From assembly GCF_026625605.1 (NCBI RefSeq), contig NZ_CP113054.1:620001-684000 (forward strand): a stretch of 64,000 nucleotides of DNA. Direction: 5' to 3'. The stretch comes from Luteolibacter sp. SL250 (GTDB lineage: Bacteria; Verrucomicrobiota; Verrucomicrobiia; Verrucomicrobiales; Akkermansiaceae). The notes below the pieces were generated by a model that saw only the letters and a program-made list of their open reading frames with translations, made no database searches and was not told the DNA's origin. The first letter of the stretch is position 1, and each line of letters opens with the position of its first letter. Of the stretch, positions 18,601-27,082 are shown one piece after another. The translations under genes and the position numbers were made by a program.

Positions 18601-19028
18601 CGGCGCAGGAAGAGATGGCCGGATTCAATCAGAAATCCACCATCGCTGTCAGTCAGCAATTCGAACGGGAGATTGACGAGGACAGGATCGGTGCTGGTGA
18701 TCCAAAGTGTGCCGCGGATGCTGATGATCCTTGATAGGAGATCTCCCAGAAGCTGCATTCCCAGATCGAGTCCCAAGGAACGGATTTCAGAAGTGGAAGG
18801 GGGTTCGTCGCTTTCAAGTAGTGTCTCCGTCCGTTTGGTAAGATCGGAGATAGAGGAACCTTCGGCGATACGCACGTCGCTGACGCCATCATGGAGGAGA
18901 GAAACACGGACGTTGTTTCCCTCGCGAACAAGGGAAAGGAGATACGGGGACATGAGTGCAATGCTGGGTTTGAAATCTTTGTTCCTCGGATACGATACAG
19001 GAATGGCGATCCAGCCGGTCACATGCAC
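15627..19028 (-). CDS. CHAT protease - STAND NTPase - TPR protein
   Basis: 1133 residues in three parts. Residues ~100-365 are a CHAT (caspase-like) domain with the catalytic pair in HIVHLSGHAAF (H227) and LAFLSGCDTARAG (C274). Residues ~400-700 are a STAND/NB-ARC-like ATPase: P-loop TGIGGGGKST (429-437), Walker B ILLVLDNLED (~515-524), and ILTCRY as sensor-like segment. The last ~300 residues are TPR-like helical pairs (ALYHLSNWSKARAYFREAEE, IATLDSEEGNYKDAKTNY). This is the layout of bacterial immune or cell-death sensors: repeats sense, the STAND module oligomerises, the CHAT domain cleaves a target. That role is inferred. The TPR-coding end is much less GC-rich than flanking genes (near 40% in places versus above 60%), suggesting transfer. 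The start is uncertain: M26 at 18953 (MSPYLLSLVREG) is a good alternative, and the frame is open 36 codons upstream without an ATG. No partner gene is adjacent. Confidence 0.85.
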   Translation of the reverse strand: MHVTGWIAIPVSYPRNKDFKPSIALMSPYLLSLVREGNNVRVSLLHDGVSDVRIAEGSSISDLTKRTETLLESDEPPSTSEIRSLGLDLGMQLLGDLLSRIISIRGTLWITSTDPVLVNLPFELLTDSDGGFLIESGHLFLRRTTDPAAMNKEATAPVPGPLRVLFMACSPDSESRLSFEKEEENLLKACSSAGPGVHLEIEESGTFEGLQQKIISYRPHIVHLSGHAAFHSPSGSGSFAFEDASGNTDLRSAYDISDILFRNSGVRLAFLSGCDTARAGPAGIAQKLAESQHVPLVLGWGLPVLDDIAIQFATTLFRDLGAGRGIDIAIDHARAVILKTCTFSSPDGTPRILADFALPRLYAACPVDRLLNPALPEDRPPRPTFRPSQLKDGIQGLASGFVGRRRILQRTFPVLQDPASGKWILLLTGIGGGGKSTLATRLANRLEAAGMTIVSLRLRADEPAPQFLLRILIDLHVAAKALSREVPLADAIIDGKLEVSIRIRYAIEVLNQLPILLVLDNLEDLMPAPPAPPTWTDTNLALFFTELANGLIGRSRAILTCRYIPAGLDPANAPTVFVQPMPDFTSADFFKFSEYHERVSSRLATGEITHDLLAEFHRKLGATPGFVRQALDVLATLDPAEIRSTLATLEETTASDQAGHTSDPIRELQQEYFTRLFLTQLYDALSPAHRTALSRLAVCDIAIPFEAVAAVTALDETETGSALQAWTRLGLVQIFPEETEAYSVYPLQRKFLLGGENIASDVLRQSHLELSKWLKGYMEGPSVDKEIDLFPLLIVCLGSARKAESPELIVWSSTNICKSFALSSNHRTILALALDILRKDRFPELLKIAAQALYHLSNWSKARAYFREAEEGYRKQGNISGQATAIVNEALIDSRQGNLDAAEQGFRRGLRLQISINDFDGQVMTWLNRAGIDERRGKYVSAKIKIRKCLRMLILHKNPDAEAFCRNMLGKIHHATGDRKNARHEFEACMKIRIAMEDLAGQAASAHQIATLDSEEGNYKDAKTNYLFSIKIHQLLGDRVAEGYNWMGIAGISLNQNGATLIGVRLAAVGWSLLNLLGIGDQETAWANLTGIAAELEMPNDAFHAEIDRTFDSYRADRGTSLLAAAFPEDASA

Positions 19029-19212
19029 TTCGCCCGAAAGATGAAGATGTCGTTGAGAACAGTGGAGATGAAAGCCGGTTGCTCTTCAAGCGGTTGGTTG
19101 TCGCTGATGCCTTTTGGGACGATCGCCGGAACATAAGGGGCGCTTGATCAAAGGACAGGGTCGTTATCGCATCAACAATCCAGATCTCCTCGCAACTCGG
19201 TTGTGTGTGACC

Positions 19213-20565
19213 TCACTCCGTAACCTGAGGCCGCAGCACCGCATACATCACCAGGCTGGCGGCGATGATGGCTCCGGCCACCAGCGGGGCGACGTGGCCT
19301 GCCTGACCTGTGCCCGTGACGGCCCCGTGGACGCGGGTCACGATCAGCACCAGGCACACGACCGAGCCGAGCGCGGGGACGAACAGGGGGATCTCGAAGC
19401 CGCCTTTCTCCTCGCCTTTCCGCAACTTCAGGATGACCAGCGAGGCATTCACGATGACAAACACGGTCAGGAGCAGCAGCACCGTCGCTTCCGCGAGCTG
19501 CTTCACCCCGCCGGCGAGGATCAGCGCCGTGACGATGCCCAGCAGGACCAGCACGGCGATATGGGGTGTTCTCCGCACCGCATGCACCCTGCCCAGCAGC
19601 TTTGGCATCAATCCCTGGTGGCTCATGCCGTAGAGCAGGCGGGAACCCATCAGATAGTTCAGCAGCGCCGTGTTGCCGATGGAGAAGATCGTGATGAAGA
19701 GATAGACCTGGTCCAGTCCTTTGAACCATGGCGCCGCGCGGTGGGCCACCTCCATCAGCGGAGCGGGGCTCTTCGCCAGTTCCTGCCACGGCATCACGGA
19801 GACCGCGGTGATGGCCACCCCCATGTAGATCACCGTAGCGCCGAGCATCGCACCCACCAGTCCGAATGGGATCGAGCGGCGCGGTTCCTTCACCTCCTCG
19901 CTCACGTTCAGGATGTCCTCGAAGCCGATGAACGAGAAGAACGTCAGCACCGCTCCCTGCAGGATCACGATGAAACTGATGCCCGCGATGCCCACGCCTT
20001 CGGCCTGTGGCGGCACCTCCAGGTAGTCCACGCCTCCCCAGAATTTCATCCCAACCGCGATGATGAAGATCAGGCCGCCCACCTCGATGATGGTGCAGAA
20101 AAGGTTCGCCCACATGCTTTCCCGGATGCCCCGGTAGATCACCGATCCGATGAACACCGCGAGCAGCACCGCCATCAGCTTCACCGGCAGCGCGATGCCC
20201 AGCTTGAGGACAAGCGCCTCCGCGATGGCCTGCAGGCCCGTCGCCATGCTGGTCAGGCCGCTCATCATGACGGAGATGCCCACCACGTAGCTCAGCCACT
20301 TCTTCCGCATCGCGCGTTCCGTGATATAGGCGGCGCCGCCCGCCTTCGGGTACCTGCTGCCCAGGCTGGCGTAGGACAGGCCCGTCAGCAGCGCGGCGAC
20401 CATCGCCGCGACGAATGCCAGCCACACCGCGTTGCCCAGGGATCCCGCCGCCTTGCCGATCAGGGCGTAGACTCCGGCCCCCAGCATCGAGCCGAGGCCG
20501 TAGAAAAGGATCTGCCATGGGCCGATCGTTTGGGCGAGTTTTGGTGAACCATCCGGACAAGACAT
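19213..20565 (-). CDS. APC superfamily amino-acid permease
   Basis: 450 residues with about twelve hydrophobic segments. The first carries the APC signature GLGSMLGAGVYALIGKAAG (substrate and Na+/H+ site in unwound helix 1). The next segments include GLSYASLGSRYPKAGGAAYI, another consensus block, and FFSFIGFEDILNVSEEVKEP, typical of cationic-amino-acid/APA transporters. Predicted to import amino acids by proton symport or exchange; substrate not determinable. It lies downstream of nothing obviously related; the CHAT gene is next in the same direction after 184 bp of intergenic sequence. Confidence 0.9.
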   Translation of the reverse strand: MSCPDGSPKLAQTIGPWQILFYGLGSMLGAGVYALIGKAAGSLGNAVWLAFVAAMVAALLTGLSYASLGSRYPKAGGAAYITERAMRKKWLSYVVGISVMMSGLTSMATGLQAIAEALVLKLGIALPVKLMAVLLAVFIGSVIYRGIRESMWANLFCTIIEVGGLIFIIAVGMKFWGGVDYLEVPPQAEGVGIAGISFIVILQGAVLTFFSFIGFEDILNVSEEVKEPRRSIPFGLVGAMLGATVIYMGVAITAVSVMPWQELAKSPAPLMEVAHRAAPWFKGLDQVYLFITIFSIGNTALLNYLMGSRLLYGMSHQGLMPKLLGRVHAVRRTPHIAVLVLLGIVTALILAGGVKQLAEATVLLLLTVFVIVNASLVILKLRKGEEKGGFEIPLFVPALGSVVCLVLIVTRVHGAVTGTGQAGHVAPLVAGAIIAASLVMYAVLRPQVTE

Positions 20566-20675
20566 GATCCAGCTCTAACGGATGTGTCCCACCGCTGGAA
20601 CGCAAATCGGCCCCATGGGGTCAAAAGCCATCGACTTCCGGTCTGAAATCCGTTCTTTCCTCAAGTGCCGCCGCC

Positions 20676-22163
20676 ATGTCCCAGAAGCCGAACACGACTC
20701 CCATCCCTGATGATTCCGATGCCGAGGAAGGCTTCGGCCTTGTGAAAATCGCGGGTTGGGTCGGTGGGCTCGGGCTGCTGGCCGCCGCGTTTCTCAGCCC
20801 GCCGTTGTTCGGACTTTCTCCGGAAGGCTCGAAGGTGGCACTCCTGTGCTTCGCCATGGCGCTGCTATGGATTACGGAAGGCCTGCCCATCCCGGCCACC
20901 GCGTTGCTCCCCATCGTGATGCTGCCGCTGCTTGGCGTTTCCACGGTCCGGGAGGCCGCGGCACCCTACGCGGACCCCATCATTTATCTCTTCATGGGCG
21001 GCTTCATGCTTTCCATCGCCATGGCGCGCTGGAACCTGCACCGCCGCATCGCCCTGCGCATCATCCGCGTTTTCGGAACGAAGCCCCGGGCGCTGGTCCT
21101 CGGCTTCCTCGTCTCCGGCACCTGCATCAGCTTCGGCGTCAGCAACTCCGCCACTGCCATGATGCTGCTGCCCATCGCGTTGTCCGTCTATGCCCTCATC
21201 AAGGAGTCGCAGGGCGAGGCGGCGAGCAAGCACTTCGGCGCGGCCCTCGTCCTCACCGTGGCGTATGGGGCGAACATCGGCGGCATGGCCATCCTCACCA
21301 GCACTCCGCCCAATCTCATCCTGAAGGGCTACATGCAGGAAACCCACGGTGTGGAGGTGACCTTCTTCCAGTGGATGAAACTCGGCATCCCGCTGGCGTT
21401 GGTCTCGCTGCCGCTGGTTTATTTCATCATCACCCGCTACTGCTTCAGGGTGGAGAATACGGAGGTGCCCGGGCTGAAGGAGGCGTTGGACAAGGAGGTC
21501 GAAAGCCTCGGTCCCATCACCAAGCCGGAGTTGGCCGTGCTGGGCGCGTTCATCCTCGCGGTCACCTGCTGGATCAGCCGCGAGTGGTGGAAGGGCGCCT
21601 ACCCCCGCATCACCGATGAGGTCATCGCCATTGGCTCCGCCTGCCTGCTTTTCCTCATCCCGGTCAACCTGAAGAAAGGCATCTTCGTGCTCGACTGGGA
21701 AAGCGTGAAGAAACTTCCGTGGGGGGTGCTCGTCATCTTCGGCGGGGGCCTCAGCCTCGCGTCGTCGTTTGAGAAAACGAAGCTCGCCGTCTCCATGGCC
21801 ACGGCCCTCAACAGCATGGCTGACTGGCCTCCGCTGGCCATGGTTTTCCTCGTCGTTGCCATCATGATCGCCGCCACCGCGGTCACCAGCAACACCGCCA
21901 CCGCCGCCGCTTTCCTTCCCGTCATCGGCGCATTGGCCGTCGCCATCGACCAACCGGTGCTGCTGCTCGCCGTTCCCGTCGCCATCGCCGCCAGCGCGGA
22001 CTTCATGCTGCCGGTGGGCACTCCGCCGAACGCCATCGCCTACGGCTCGGGCCTCGTCAGCCTGCCGGAGATGATGCGGGCCGGGTTCCGTGTGAACATC
22101 CTGTTCGCCATCCTCATCCCCATCCTCATGTGGACCGTCGGCCGCTGGGCGTTCGGGATTTGA
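20676..22163 (+). CDS. DASS/SLC13-family anion:sodium symporter
   Basis: 495 residues, divalent-anion symporter family. The two SNT-type substrate motifs are visible: FGVSNSATAMMLLPIALSVY in the first half and TSNTATAAAFLPVIGALAVA in the second. The hairpin motifs ILTSTPPNLILKGYM and PVGTPPNAIAYGSGLV are the paired sodium/anion sites of this family. Likely substrates are C4-dicarboxylates, sulfate or phosphate. It is divergent from the APC permease (110-bp gap) and followed by the beta-propeller gene 33 bp later. Confidence 0.93.
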   Translation: MSQKPNTTPIPDDSDAEEGFGLVKIAGWVGGLGLLAAAFLSPPLFGLSPEGSKVALLCFAMALLWITEGLPIPATALLPIVMLPLLGVSTVREAAAPYADPIIYLFMGGFMLSIAMARWNLHRRIALRIIRVFGTKPRALVLGFLVSGTCISFGVSNSATAMMLLPIALSVYALIKESQGEAASKHFGAALVLTVAYGANIGGMAILTSTPPNLILKGYMQETHGVEVTFFQWMKLGIPLALVSLPLVYFIITRYCFRVENTEVPGLKEALDKEVESLGPITKPELAVLGAFILAVTCWISREWWKGAYPRITDEVIAIGSACLLFLIPVNLKKGIFVLDWESVKKLPWGVLVIFGGGLSLASSFEKTKLAVSMATALNSMADWPPLAMVFLVVAIMIAATAVTSNTATAAAFLPVIGALAVAIDQPVLLLAVPVAIAASADFMLPVGTPPNAIAYGSGLVSLPEMMRAGFRVNILFAILIPILMWTVGRWAFGI

Positions 22164-22196
22164 TAGATCCCGGGCATGCGGGCGTTATCGTCCGGG

Positions 22197-23339
22197 ATGA
22201 AACCCCTGCTCGCCCTGTTTCTCGGCCTTTGCACCGCCCATGCGGACCTGGAGGCGTGGAGGCACGCGGAGAAGCGCGCGGTGGCTCCGGGCCGGTCCCG
22301 GCATTCCATCCATTCCTATTTCAACGTCTGCCCTGAAAGCCCGGACGGAAAGCACGTCCTCTACTTCACCTCCACCACCCCGGAGGGGGAGAAGGGGGAC
22401 CTGCGCATCCTCGAGCGCGCGACGGGAAAGGAAACCGTCATCGCGGATGGCATCACCTGTGAGGACGCCCACCGCGCCGCCTGCCAGCAATGGTCCGGCG
22501 GTGGGAAACACGTGCTCTACCACACCCTCACGGACGGCCGCTGGAGTGTCCGTGCCGTGGACATTTCCACCAAACAGGAGCGGGTGCTGGCGATGGACAG
22601 GCAGCTCGGCTACGGCTCCGCCACCGGGAAATACGCACCCGTCTATGGCTGCCACTGGAACCCAGGCGCGCACCGGAACCTGGAGATGATCGATGTGGCC
22701 ACCGGCGAGGTCACCACCCCCGTCACCGCTGAACAGACCGTCGAGGCGTACGGGGAGTGGATCGACAAGAAGCTCGGCTCGCGGGATCTCACCATCTTCT
22801 TCCCGGTGGTCAGCCCTGACGAATCGAAGGTGTTTTTCAAACCCTGCATCCCCGGTGGCGGGGACAGCTACAAGGGCATGTCCGTCAGCAAGCGCGATGG
22901 AAAGGCGATCTTCGACCTGGTGAACGGGAAATTCATCCGCCTGGTCGATTCCTGGGGGCATCCCTCCTGGTCGCCGGATTCCGCCGGTATCCTGGAAAAA
23001 GGGCAGGTCCTCATGGACGTCGCCACCGGAAAGAACGGTCCGCGCTTCTCTCCGTCGTGCTTTTCGGACCATCCCACCCTCGCACCGGATGCCTCCGTTT
23101 TCGTGACGGATGCTGATGTCACGAAGCGTCCCTTCGGAAAGCCCGGCCACTGGGCCATCGGCGTCGGCTCCACGACGGCGGATGAGTTCGTCGTCGTCGA
23201 TTTGTTCGACAACTCGAAGGGTGCGAAAAGCTGGCGGCGCAGCCACCCGCACCCCGCCTTCAGCGCGGACGGGAAGCGGATCTACTACAACGTCAGCGAC
23301 GGTCCGTGGACCCGCCTGATGGTGGCGGAGGTGAAGTGA
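22197..23339 (+). CDS. Secreted beta-propeller protein resembling oligogalacturonate lyase / TolB-type propellers
   Basis: 380 residues with a short signal peptide (MKPLLALFLGLCTAHA). Propeller blades show the PD40/TolB-like pattern, e.g. NVCPESPDGKHVLYFTST, VVSPDESKVFFKPC, WSPDSAGILEKG and HPAFSADGKRIYYNVSDG. Conserved-looking His residues (GCHWNPGAH, SWGHPSWSP, SHPHPAFS) resemble the metal-binding His set of oligogalacturonate lyases (PL22). A lyase role is therefore possible but unproven. Start 22197 was chosen over ATG 22176 because it places the signal peptide at the N terminus. It lies 33 bp after the transporter gene and may be co-transcribed with it. Confidence 0.75.
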   Translation: MKPLLALFLGLCTAHADLEAWRHAEKRAVAPGRSRHSIHSYFNVCPESPDGKHVLYFTSTTPEGEKGDLRILERATGKETVIADGITCEDAHRAACQQWSGGGKHVLYHTLTDGRWSVRAVDISTKQERVLAMDRQLGYGSATGKYAPVYGCHWNPGAHRNLEMIDVATGEVTTPVTAEQTVEAYGEWIDKKLGSRDLTIFFPVVSPDESKVFFKPCIPGGGDSYKGMSVSKRDGKAIFDLVNGKFIRLVDSWGHPSWSPDSAGILEKGQVLMDVATGKNGPRFSPSCFSDHPTLAPDASVFVTDADVTKRPFGKPGHWAIGVGSTTADEFVVVDLFDNSKGAKSWRRSHPHPAFSADGKRIYYNVSDGPWTRLMVAEVK

Positions 23340-23393
23340 CCGGCGCTCCATTCCGCTCTTGGCGGGCGGGCTTGGTGCTGGTTCGCTCTGTCC

Positions 23394-24275
23394 ATGGCCG
23401 CACCGCAGAACATCATCGCTCTGGTATATGACTATGACCAGACGCTCAGTCCCCGCTACATGCAGGATGATGTCTTGTTCCCGCAGTTCGGCATCAACCC
23501 GGAGCAGTTCTGGAAGAAGTGCAACGCCTTGGTGAGCGATCAGAAATGGGACGGGGAGCTGGCCTACATGAAGTGCCTGCTCGACTACCTGGGCATGGAT
23601 AACGTGACCAACGGGCGCCTCAGCGAGCTGGGCGGCGGCCTGCGGTTTTTCCCCGGCCTGCCGGAGCTTTTCGAGGAACTGCCAAAGGCCGCGCTGCGTC
23701 CGGAGCACGAGATGGCAGGCATCAAGGTGGAGCACTACATCATTTCCTCCGGACTCAAGGCGCTGCTGGACGGCTCCCGCCTGAAGGACCATGTCCGAGC
23801 CATGTTCGGCTGCGAGTTCGGCGAGGATGCGGAAGGCCGCATCAGTTTCCCCAAGCGCGTCATCTCCCACACCTCGAAGACCCAGTTCCTCTTCCGCATC
23901 AACAAGGGCATGCTCCGTTACGATGAGGATGTGAACGACCACATGCCCGCCGACCAGCGGCCCATCCCCTTCGAGAACATGGTCTATGTCGGCGACGGAC
24001 CCACGGACGTGCCGTGCTTCACCGTCATGGCCCGCAACGGCGGCCAGGGCATCGCCGTCTACAATCCGGAAGACCCCACCGGACGTTCCTTCCGGAAGTG
24101 CTTCCAGCTTTCCACCCATGCGGGCCGGGTGAAACACATCGCCCCGGCCGACTACCGCCAGGGTTCCCACCTCTGGCTGCTGCTTCAGGAAATGGTCACG
24201 GAAATCGCCGATCGCATCCTTTCCCGGCGTATCGACGAGCGTGAGCGTTCGACGGTCGCCGCGCCCAAGTTCTGA
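23394..24275 (+). CDS. HAD-superfamily hydrolase
   Basis: 293 residues. Motif I is VYDYDQTLS (nucleophile D13 and acid D15), motif II is the Ser of HYIISSGLKALL, and motif IV is VYVGDGPTDVPCF. A cap of about 80 residues lies between motifs I and II (FWKKCNALVSDQKWDGELAY), as in phosphoserine-phosphatase-like members. Expected to be a cytoplasmic phosphatase with an unknown small-molecule substrate. It sits between the propeller gene and the iron-type importer without overlaps; no functional link is evident. Confidence 0.88.
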   Translation: MAAPQNIIALVYDYDQTLSPRYMQDDVLFPQFGINPEQFWKKCNALVSDQKWDGELAYMKCLLDYLGMDNVTNGRLSELGGGLRFFPGLPELFEELPKAALRPEHEMAGIKVEHYIISSGLKALLDGSRLKDHVRAMFGCEFGEDAEGRISFPKRVISHTSKTQFLFRINKGMLRYDEDVNDHMPADQRPIPFENMVYVGDGPTDVPCFTVMARNGGQGIAVYNPEDPTGRSFRKCFQLSTHAGRVKHIAPADYRQGSHLWLLLQEMVTEIADRILSRRIDERERSTVAAPKF

Positions 24276-24404
24276 AAATTTCCTGCCCGCGTGGTATTTG
24301 TGCGCTGGCTTCGGATACGGGGGGGAAACACCAGCCGTTTGGCAAAAGCAATCCACCGTCGAGGTTTTGATTTGCCCGGAAGACGTTTCGCGGCTCGATT
24401 CCGG

Positions 24405-25433
24405 ATGATGAAACCATCCCGCAAGCCCCTCCTCGTTCTGGCCGCCGTCGCCGCTGCGTCATCCTTCCTCGGTGCCCGTGCCGATGAACTCAACGTCTAC
24501 TCCCACCGCCACTACACCGGGGACCAGGCGATCAACCGCCTCTTCACCGAGAAGACCGGCATCAAGGTCAACGTCGTGAACGCGGATGCGGACCAGCTCA
24601 TCGAGCGGTTGAAAACCGAGGGCGCGAACAGCCCGGCGGACCTTCTCGTCACCGTGGACGCCGGACGTCTCCAGCGCGCCAAGGCGGAGGGCCTGCTCCA
24701 GCCGCTGGATTCGGAAGTGCTGAAAAATGCCGCCCCGAAGGAACTGCGCGATCCGGAAGGCTACTGGTATCCCTACACCCTCCGTGCTCGCGTCATCCTC
24801 GCCGCGAAGGACCGCGTGAAGGCAGGTGAGATCAAGACCTACGAGGACCTCGCGAAGCCGGAATGGCGCGGCCGCCTGCTGGCGCGTTCCTCCACCAGCA
24901 GCTACAACCAGTCCTTGCTCGCCTCCATCGTGACCGCGAACGGCAAGGATGAGGCCGCGAAGTGGGCGAAAGGCGTGGTTTCGAACTTCGCCCGCCCGCC
25001 GCAGGGCGGCGACCGTGACCAGATCAAGGCCGTGGCCTCCGGCCTGGCGGACGTCTGCATTTCGAACACCTACTACCTCGGCCTGCTCCTGAACTCGAAG
25101 GACGAGGCGGACCGCAAGGCCGGTGAAGCCGTCACCGTGATCTTCCCGAACCAGGATGGCCGCGGAGCCCACTGCAATGTCAGTGCCGCCGGTGTGACGA
25201 AGCACGCCAAGAACGTCGCCCAGGCAAAGGCCTATATGGAGTTCCTCGTCAGCCCGGAGATCCAGAAGATGATCGCCAACAGCACCTACGAGCATCCGGT
25301 CAACGGTGACGTCACCCTCAGCCCGACCCACGAAAGCTGGGGCAAGTTCAAGATCGACACCGAAACGCTCCCGAAAATGTCGGAAAGCCAGCCGGAAGCG
25401 ACGAGGATCTTTGACCAGGCGGGCTGGAAGTGA
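24405..25433 (+). CDS. Iron(III)-type ABC transporter substrate-binding protein (FutA/FbpA-like)
   Basis: 342 residues with a signal peptide (LVLAAVAAASSFLGARA). The mature start ELNVYSHRHYTGDQAINRLF is the FutA/FbpA/AfuA opening (VYS.RHY, where H/Y bind iron). Downstream the pair of tyrosines in SNTYYLGLLL are the usual iron ligands of the C-lobe, and FPNQDGRGAHCNVSAAGVTK is also typical. It delivers Fe3+ to the fused permease encoded immediately downstream (GTGA overlap). ATG 24405 and 24408 are adjacent alternatives. No clear Fur-box match was seen in the 129-bp upstream region. Confidence 0.92.
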   Translation: MMKPSRKPLLVLAAVAAASSFLGARADELNVYSHRHYTGDQAINRLFTEKTGIKVNVVNADADQLIERLKTEGANSPADLLVTVDAGRLQRAKAEGLLQPLDSEVLKNAAPKELRDPEGYWYPYTLRARVILAAKDRVKAGEIKTYEDLAKPEWRGRLLARSSTSSYNQSLLASIVTANGKDEAAKWAKGVVSNFARPPQGGDRDQIKAVASGLADVCISNTYYLGLLLNSKDEADRKAGEAVTVIFPNQDGRGAHCNVSAAGVTKHAKNVAQAKAYMEFLVSPEIQKMIANSTYEHPVNGDVTLSPTHESWGKFKIDTETLPKMSESQPEATRIFDQAGWK

Positions 25434-27082
25434 TTCGGATGGGGCGGATGCCTGCCGATGATCCCACGAAACCCCTCCCGCCGCGTCATGCGGCCGGGAG
25501 ACGTTTCGTGGTCGCCGGGGTCTGGCTTCCCGCGCTGGTGGTGCTCGTGCCCGTGCTGGTGGTCCTTTGGCGCGCCGGCATGCCCGGCGGGGAGGAATGG
25601 ACCCGCATCTCCCAGGAACGTCTGCCCGCCTACCTGCGCCAGACGCTGATCCTGGTCGCCGGGGTCACCTCGCTCTCCATCGTTTTCGGAGTGCCCGCCG
25701 CGTGGTTCGTTTCCACCTGCCGCTTCCCGGGCCGCAGGTTTTTCGAGGTGGCCATGCTGCTGCCCATCGCCATGCCCGGCTTCATCGCCGCCGTGGCCTA
25801 TGTCGATGCCTTCCGCGGACTCATTCCCTTCTACATCTGGATCCGGAGAAACTTCGGGGTGGACGCGTTCCTGAAGTCGCAGGAGATCATGCCGTGGATC
25901 TTCGCCACGGTGGTCCTCGCGGCCACCCTGTTCCCCTATGTCTATCTGAGCTGCCGGGCGGTCTTCGTGCGGCAGGCAGCCGGTCCGCTGGAGGCGGCGC
26001 GCCTGCTGGGCGCGGGGGCCTTCCGCAGGTTCCTCACCATCGCCCTGCCGATGGCCCGTCCCGCCGTCGCCGCAGGTGCCGCGCTGGTGGCGATGGAGGC
26101 GGTGAATGATTACGGCGTCGTTTCCCATTTCGGCCTTTCGCCCCTCACCCCCGGCGTGTTCCGGGCGTGGAATGAAGGCCAGCTCGTTTCCGCCATGCGG
26201 CTCGCCGTGGTACTCATGGCGGTGGTGGTCGTGCTGCTCGCCGCGGAGCGCTGGCAGCGTGGAGGGAAGAAATTTTCGTCCGATTCACCGGACATGCCGT
26301 TGACGCGCGCGGACGCCGGCATCACCGGAACGGCGCTGGCGTGGCTGGCCTGCGGCCTGCCGCTGGTCCTCGGTTTCGTCATCCCCGGCTGGCGGCTGCT
26401 GCGTTGGACCCTCGCTTCGTGGGAGGTCATGAACTGGCCGGACAATCTCCGCGCTGCGGGAAATTCCTTCATGCTCGCCTCTGGGGCCGCCGTGTTGGTA
26501 GTGGTCGGGACCATCATCCTCGTCGGCGGTTGCCGTGCCTACGGGGGCCGGTGGCTGTTGCTCGCCCGTCAGACCGGCATCCTCGGTTACGCCTATCCCA
26601 GCGCGATGGTGGCGGTGGGCACCGGTGTGCTCGTTTCCGTCCTCGCCTTCGACTTTCCCGGCTGGGCGTGGCTCGCGTTGAGCGCCTCCACCTTCGGCCT
26701 GTTCCTCGCCTATTTCATCCGCTTCCTGGCCGTGGGCATCCAGCCCGCCGCCGCCGCGTTCGAGCGTCTGCCCGCCAGCCTGCATGAGGCGGGTCGCATG
26801 CTCGGCACCGGCCCGCTGCGCACGCTGCGGGTGGTGGACCTGCCGCTCATCCGCCCCGCGCTGGTTGCGGGGGCGACGCTGGCTTTCATCGATGTCTTCA
26901 AAGAACTGACCATGACGCTGGTGCTGCGCCCGTTCAACTTCGAGACCCTCGCCACGCTCACCTTCCGTCTCACCGATGAGAGCCGCATCCCGGAAGCGGC
27001 GCTGCCCGGCCTGCTGATGGTCGCGCTCGGTCTGCTCGGCCTCATCCCACTCGTCCGCCTGATGCGCCCCGCCTCGAAATGA
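25430..27082 (+). CDS. Iron(III)-type ABC transporter fused permease (FutB/FbpB-like)
   Basis: 550 residues with two homologous binding-protein-dependent permease halves, each with about six membrane segments. EAA-type loops are visible in both: EAARLLGAGAFRRFLTIALP in the first half and EAGRMLGTGPLRTLRVVDLP in the second. This double permease is the normal architecture for FbpB/FutB. The start is GTG at 25430, overlapping the previous stop (GTGA); ATGs at 25439 and 25448 are alternatives. The end overlaps the ATPase gene by ATGA. All three genes form one translationally coupled operon. Confidence 0.93.
   Translation: MIRMGRMPADDPTKPLPPRHAAGRRFVVAGVWLPALVVLVPVLVVLWRAGMPGGEEWTRISQERLPAYLRQTLILVAGVTSLSIVFGVPAAWFVSTCRFPGRRFFEVAMLLPIAMPGFIAAVAYVDAFRGLIPFYIWIRRNFGVDAFLKSQEIMPWIFATVVLAATLFPYVYLSCRAVFVRQAAGPLEAARLLGAGAFRRFLTIALPMARPAVAAGAALVAMEAVNDYGVVSHFGLSPLTPGVFRAWNEGQLVSAMRLAVVLMAVVVVLLAAERWQRGGKKFSSDSPDMPLTRADAGITGTALAWLACGLPLVLGFVIPGWRLLRWTLASWEVMNWPDNLRAAGNSFMLASGAAVLVVVGTIILVGGCRAYGGRWLLLARQTGILGYAYPSAMVAVGTGVLVSVLAFDFPGWAWLALSASTFGLFLAYFIRFLAVGIQPAAAAFERLPASLHEAGRMLGTGPLRTLRVVDLPLIRPALVAGATLAFIDVFKELTMTLVLRPFNFETLATLTFRLTDESRIPEAALPGLLMVALGLLGLIPLVRLMRPASK

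Noticed and set aside
19172-20605. Two long competing frames, 19114-20547 (plus) and 19172-20605 (minus), over the APC permease
   Set aside because: Both are shadows of the permease in a GC-rich region; only the 19213-20565 frame has membrane segments and APC motifs.
24276-24404. Fur box before the iron-type importer
   Set aside because: No GATAATGATAATCATTATC-like sequence seen; regulation remains unknown.
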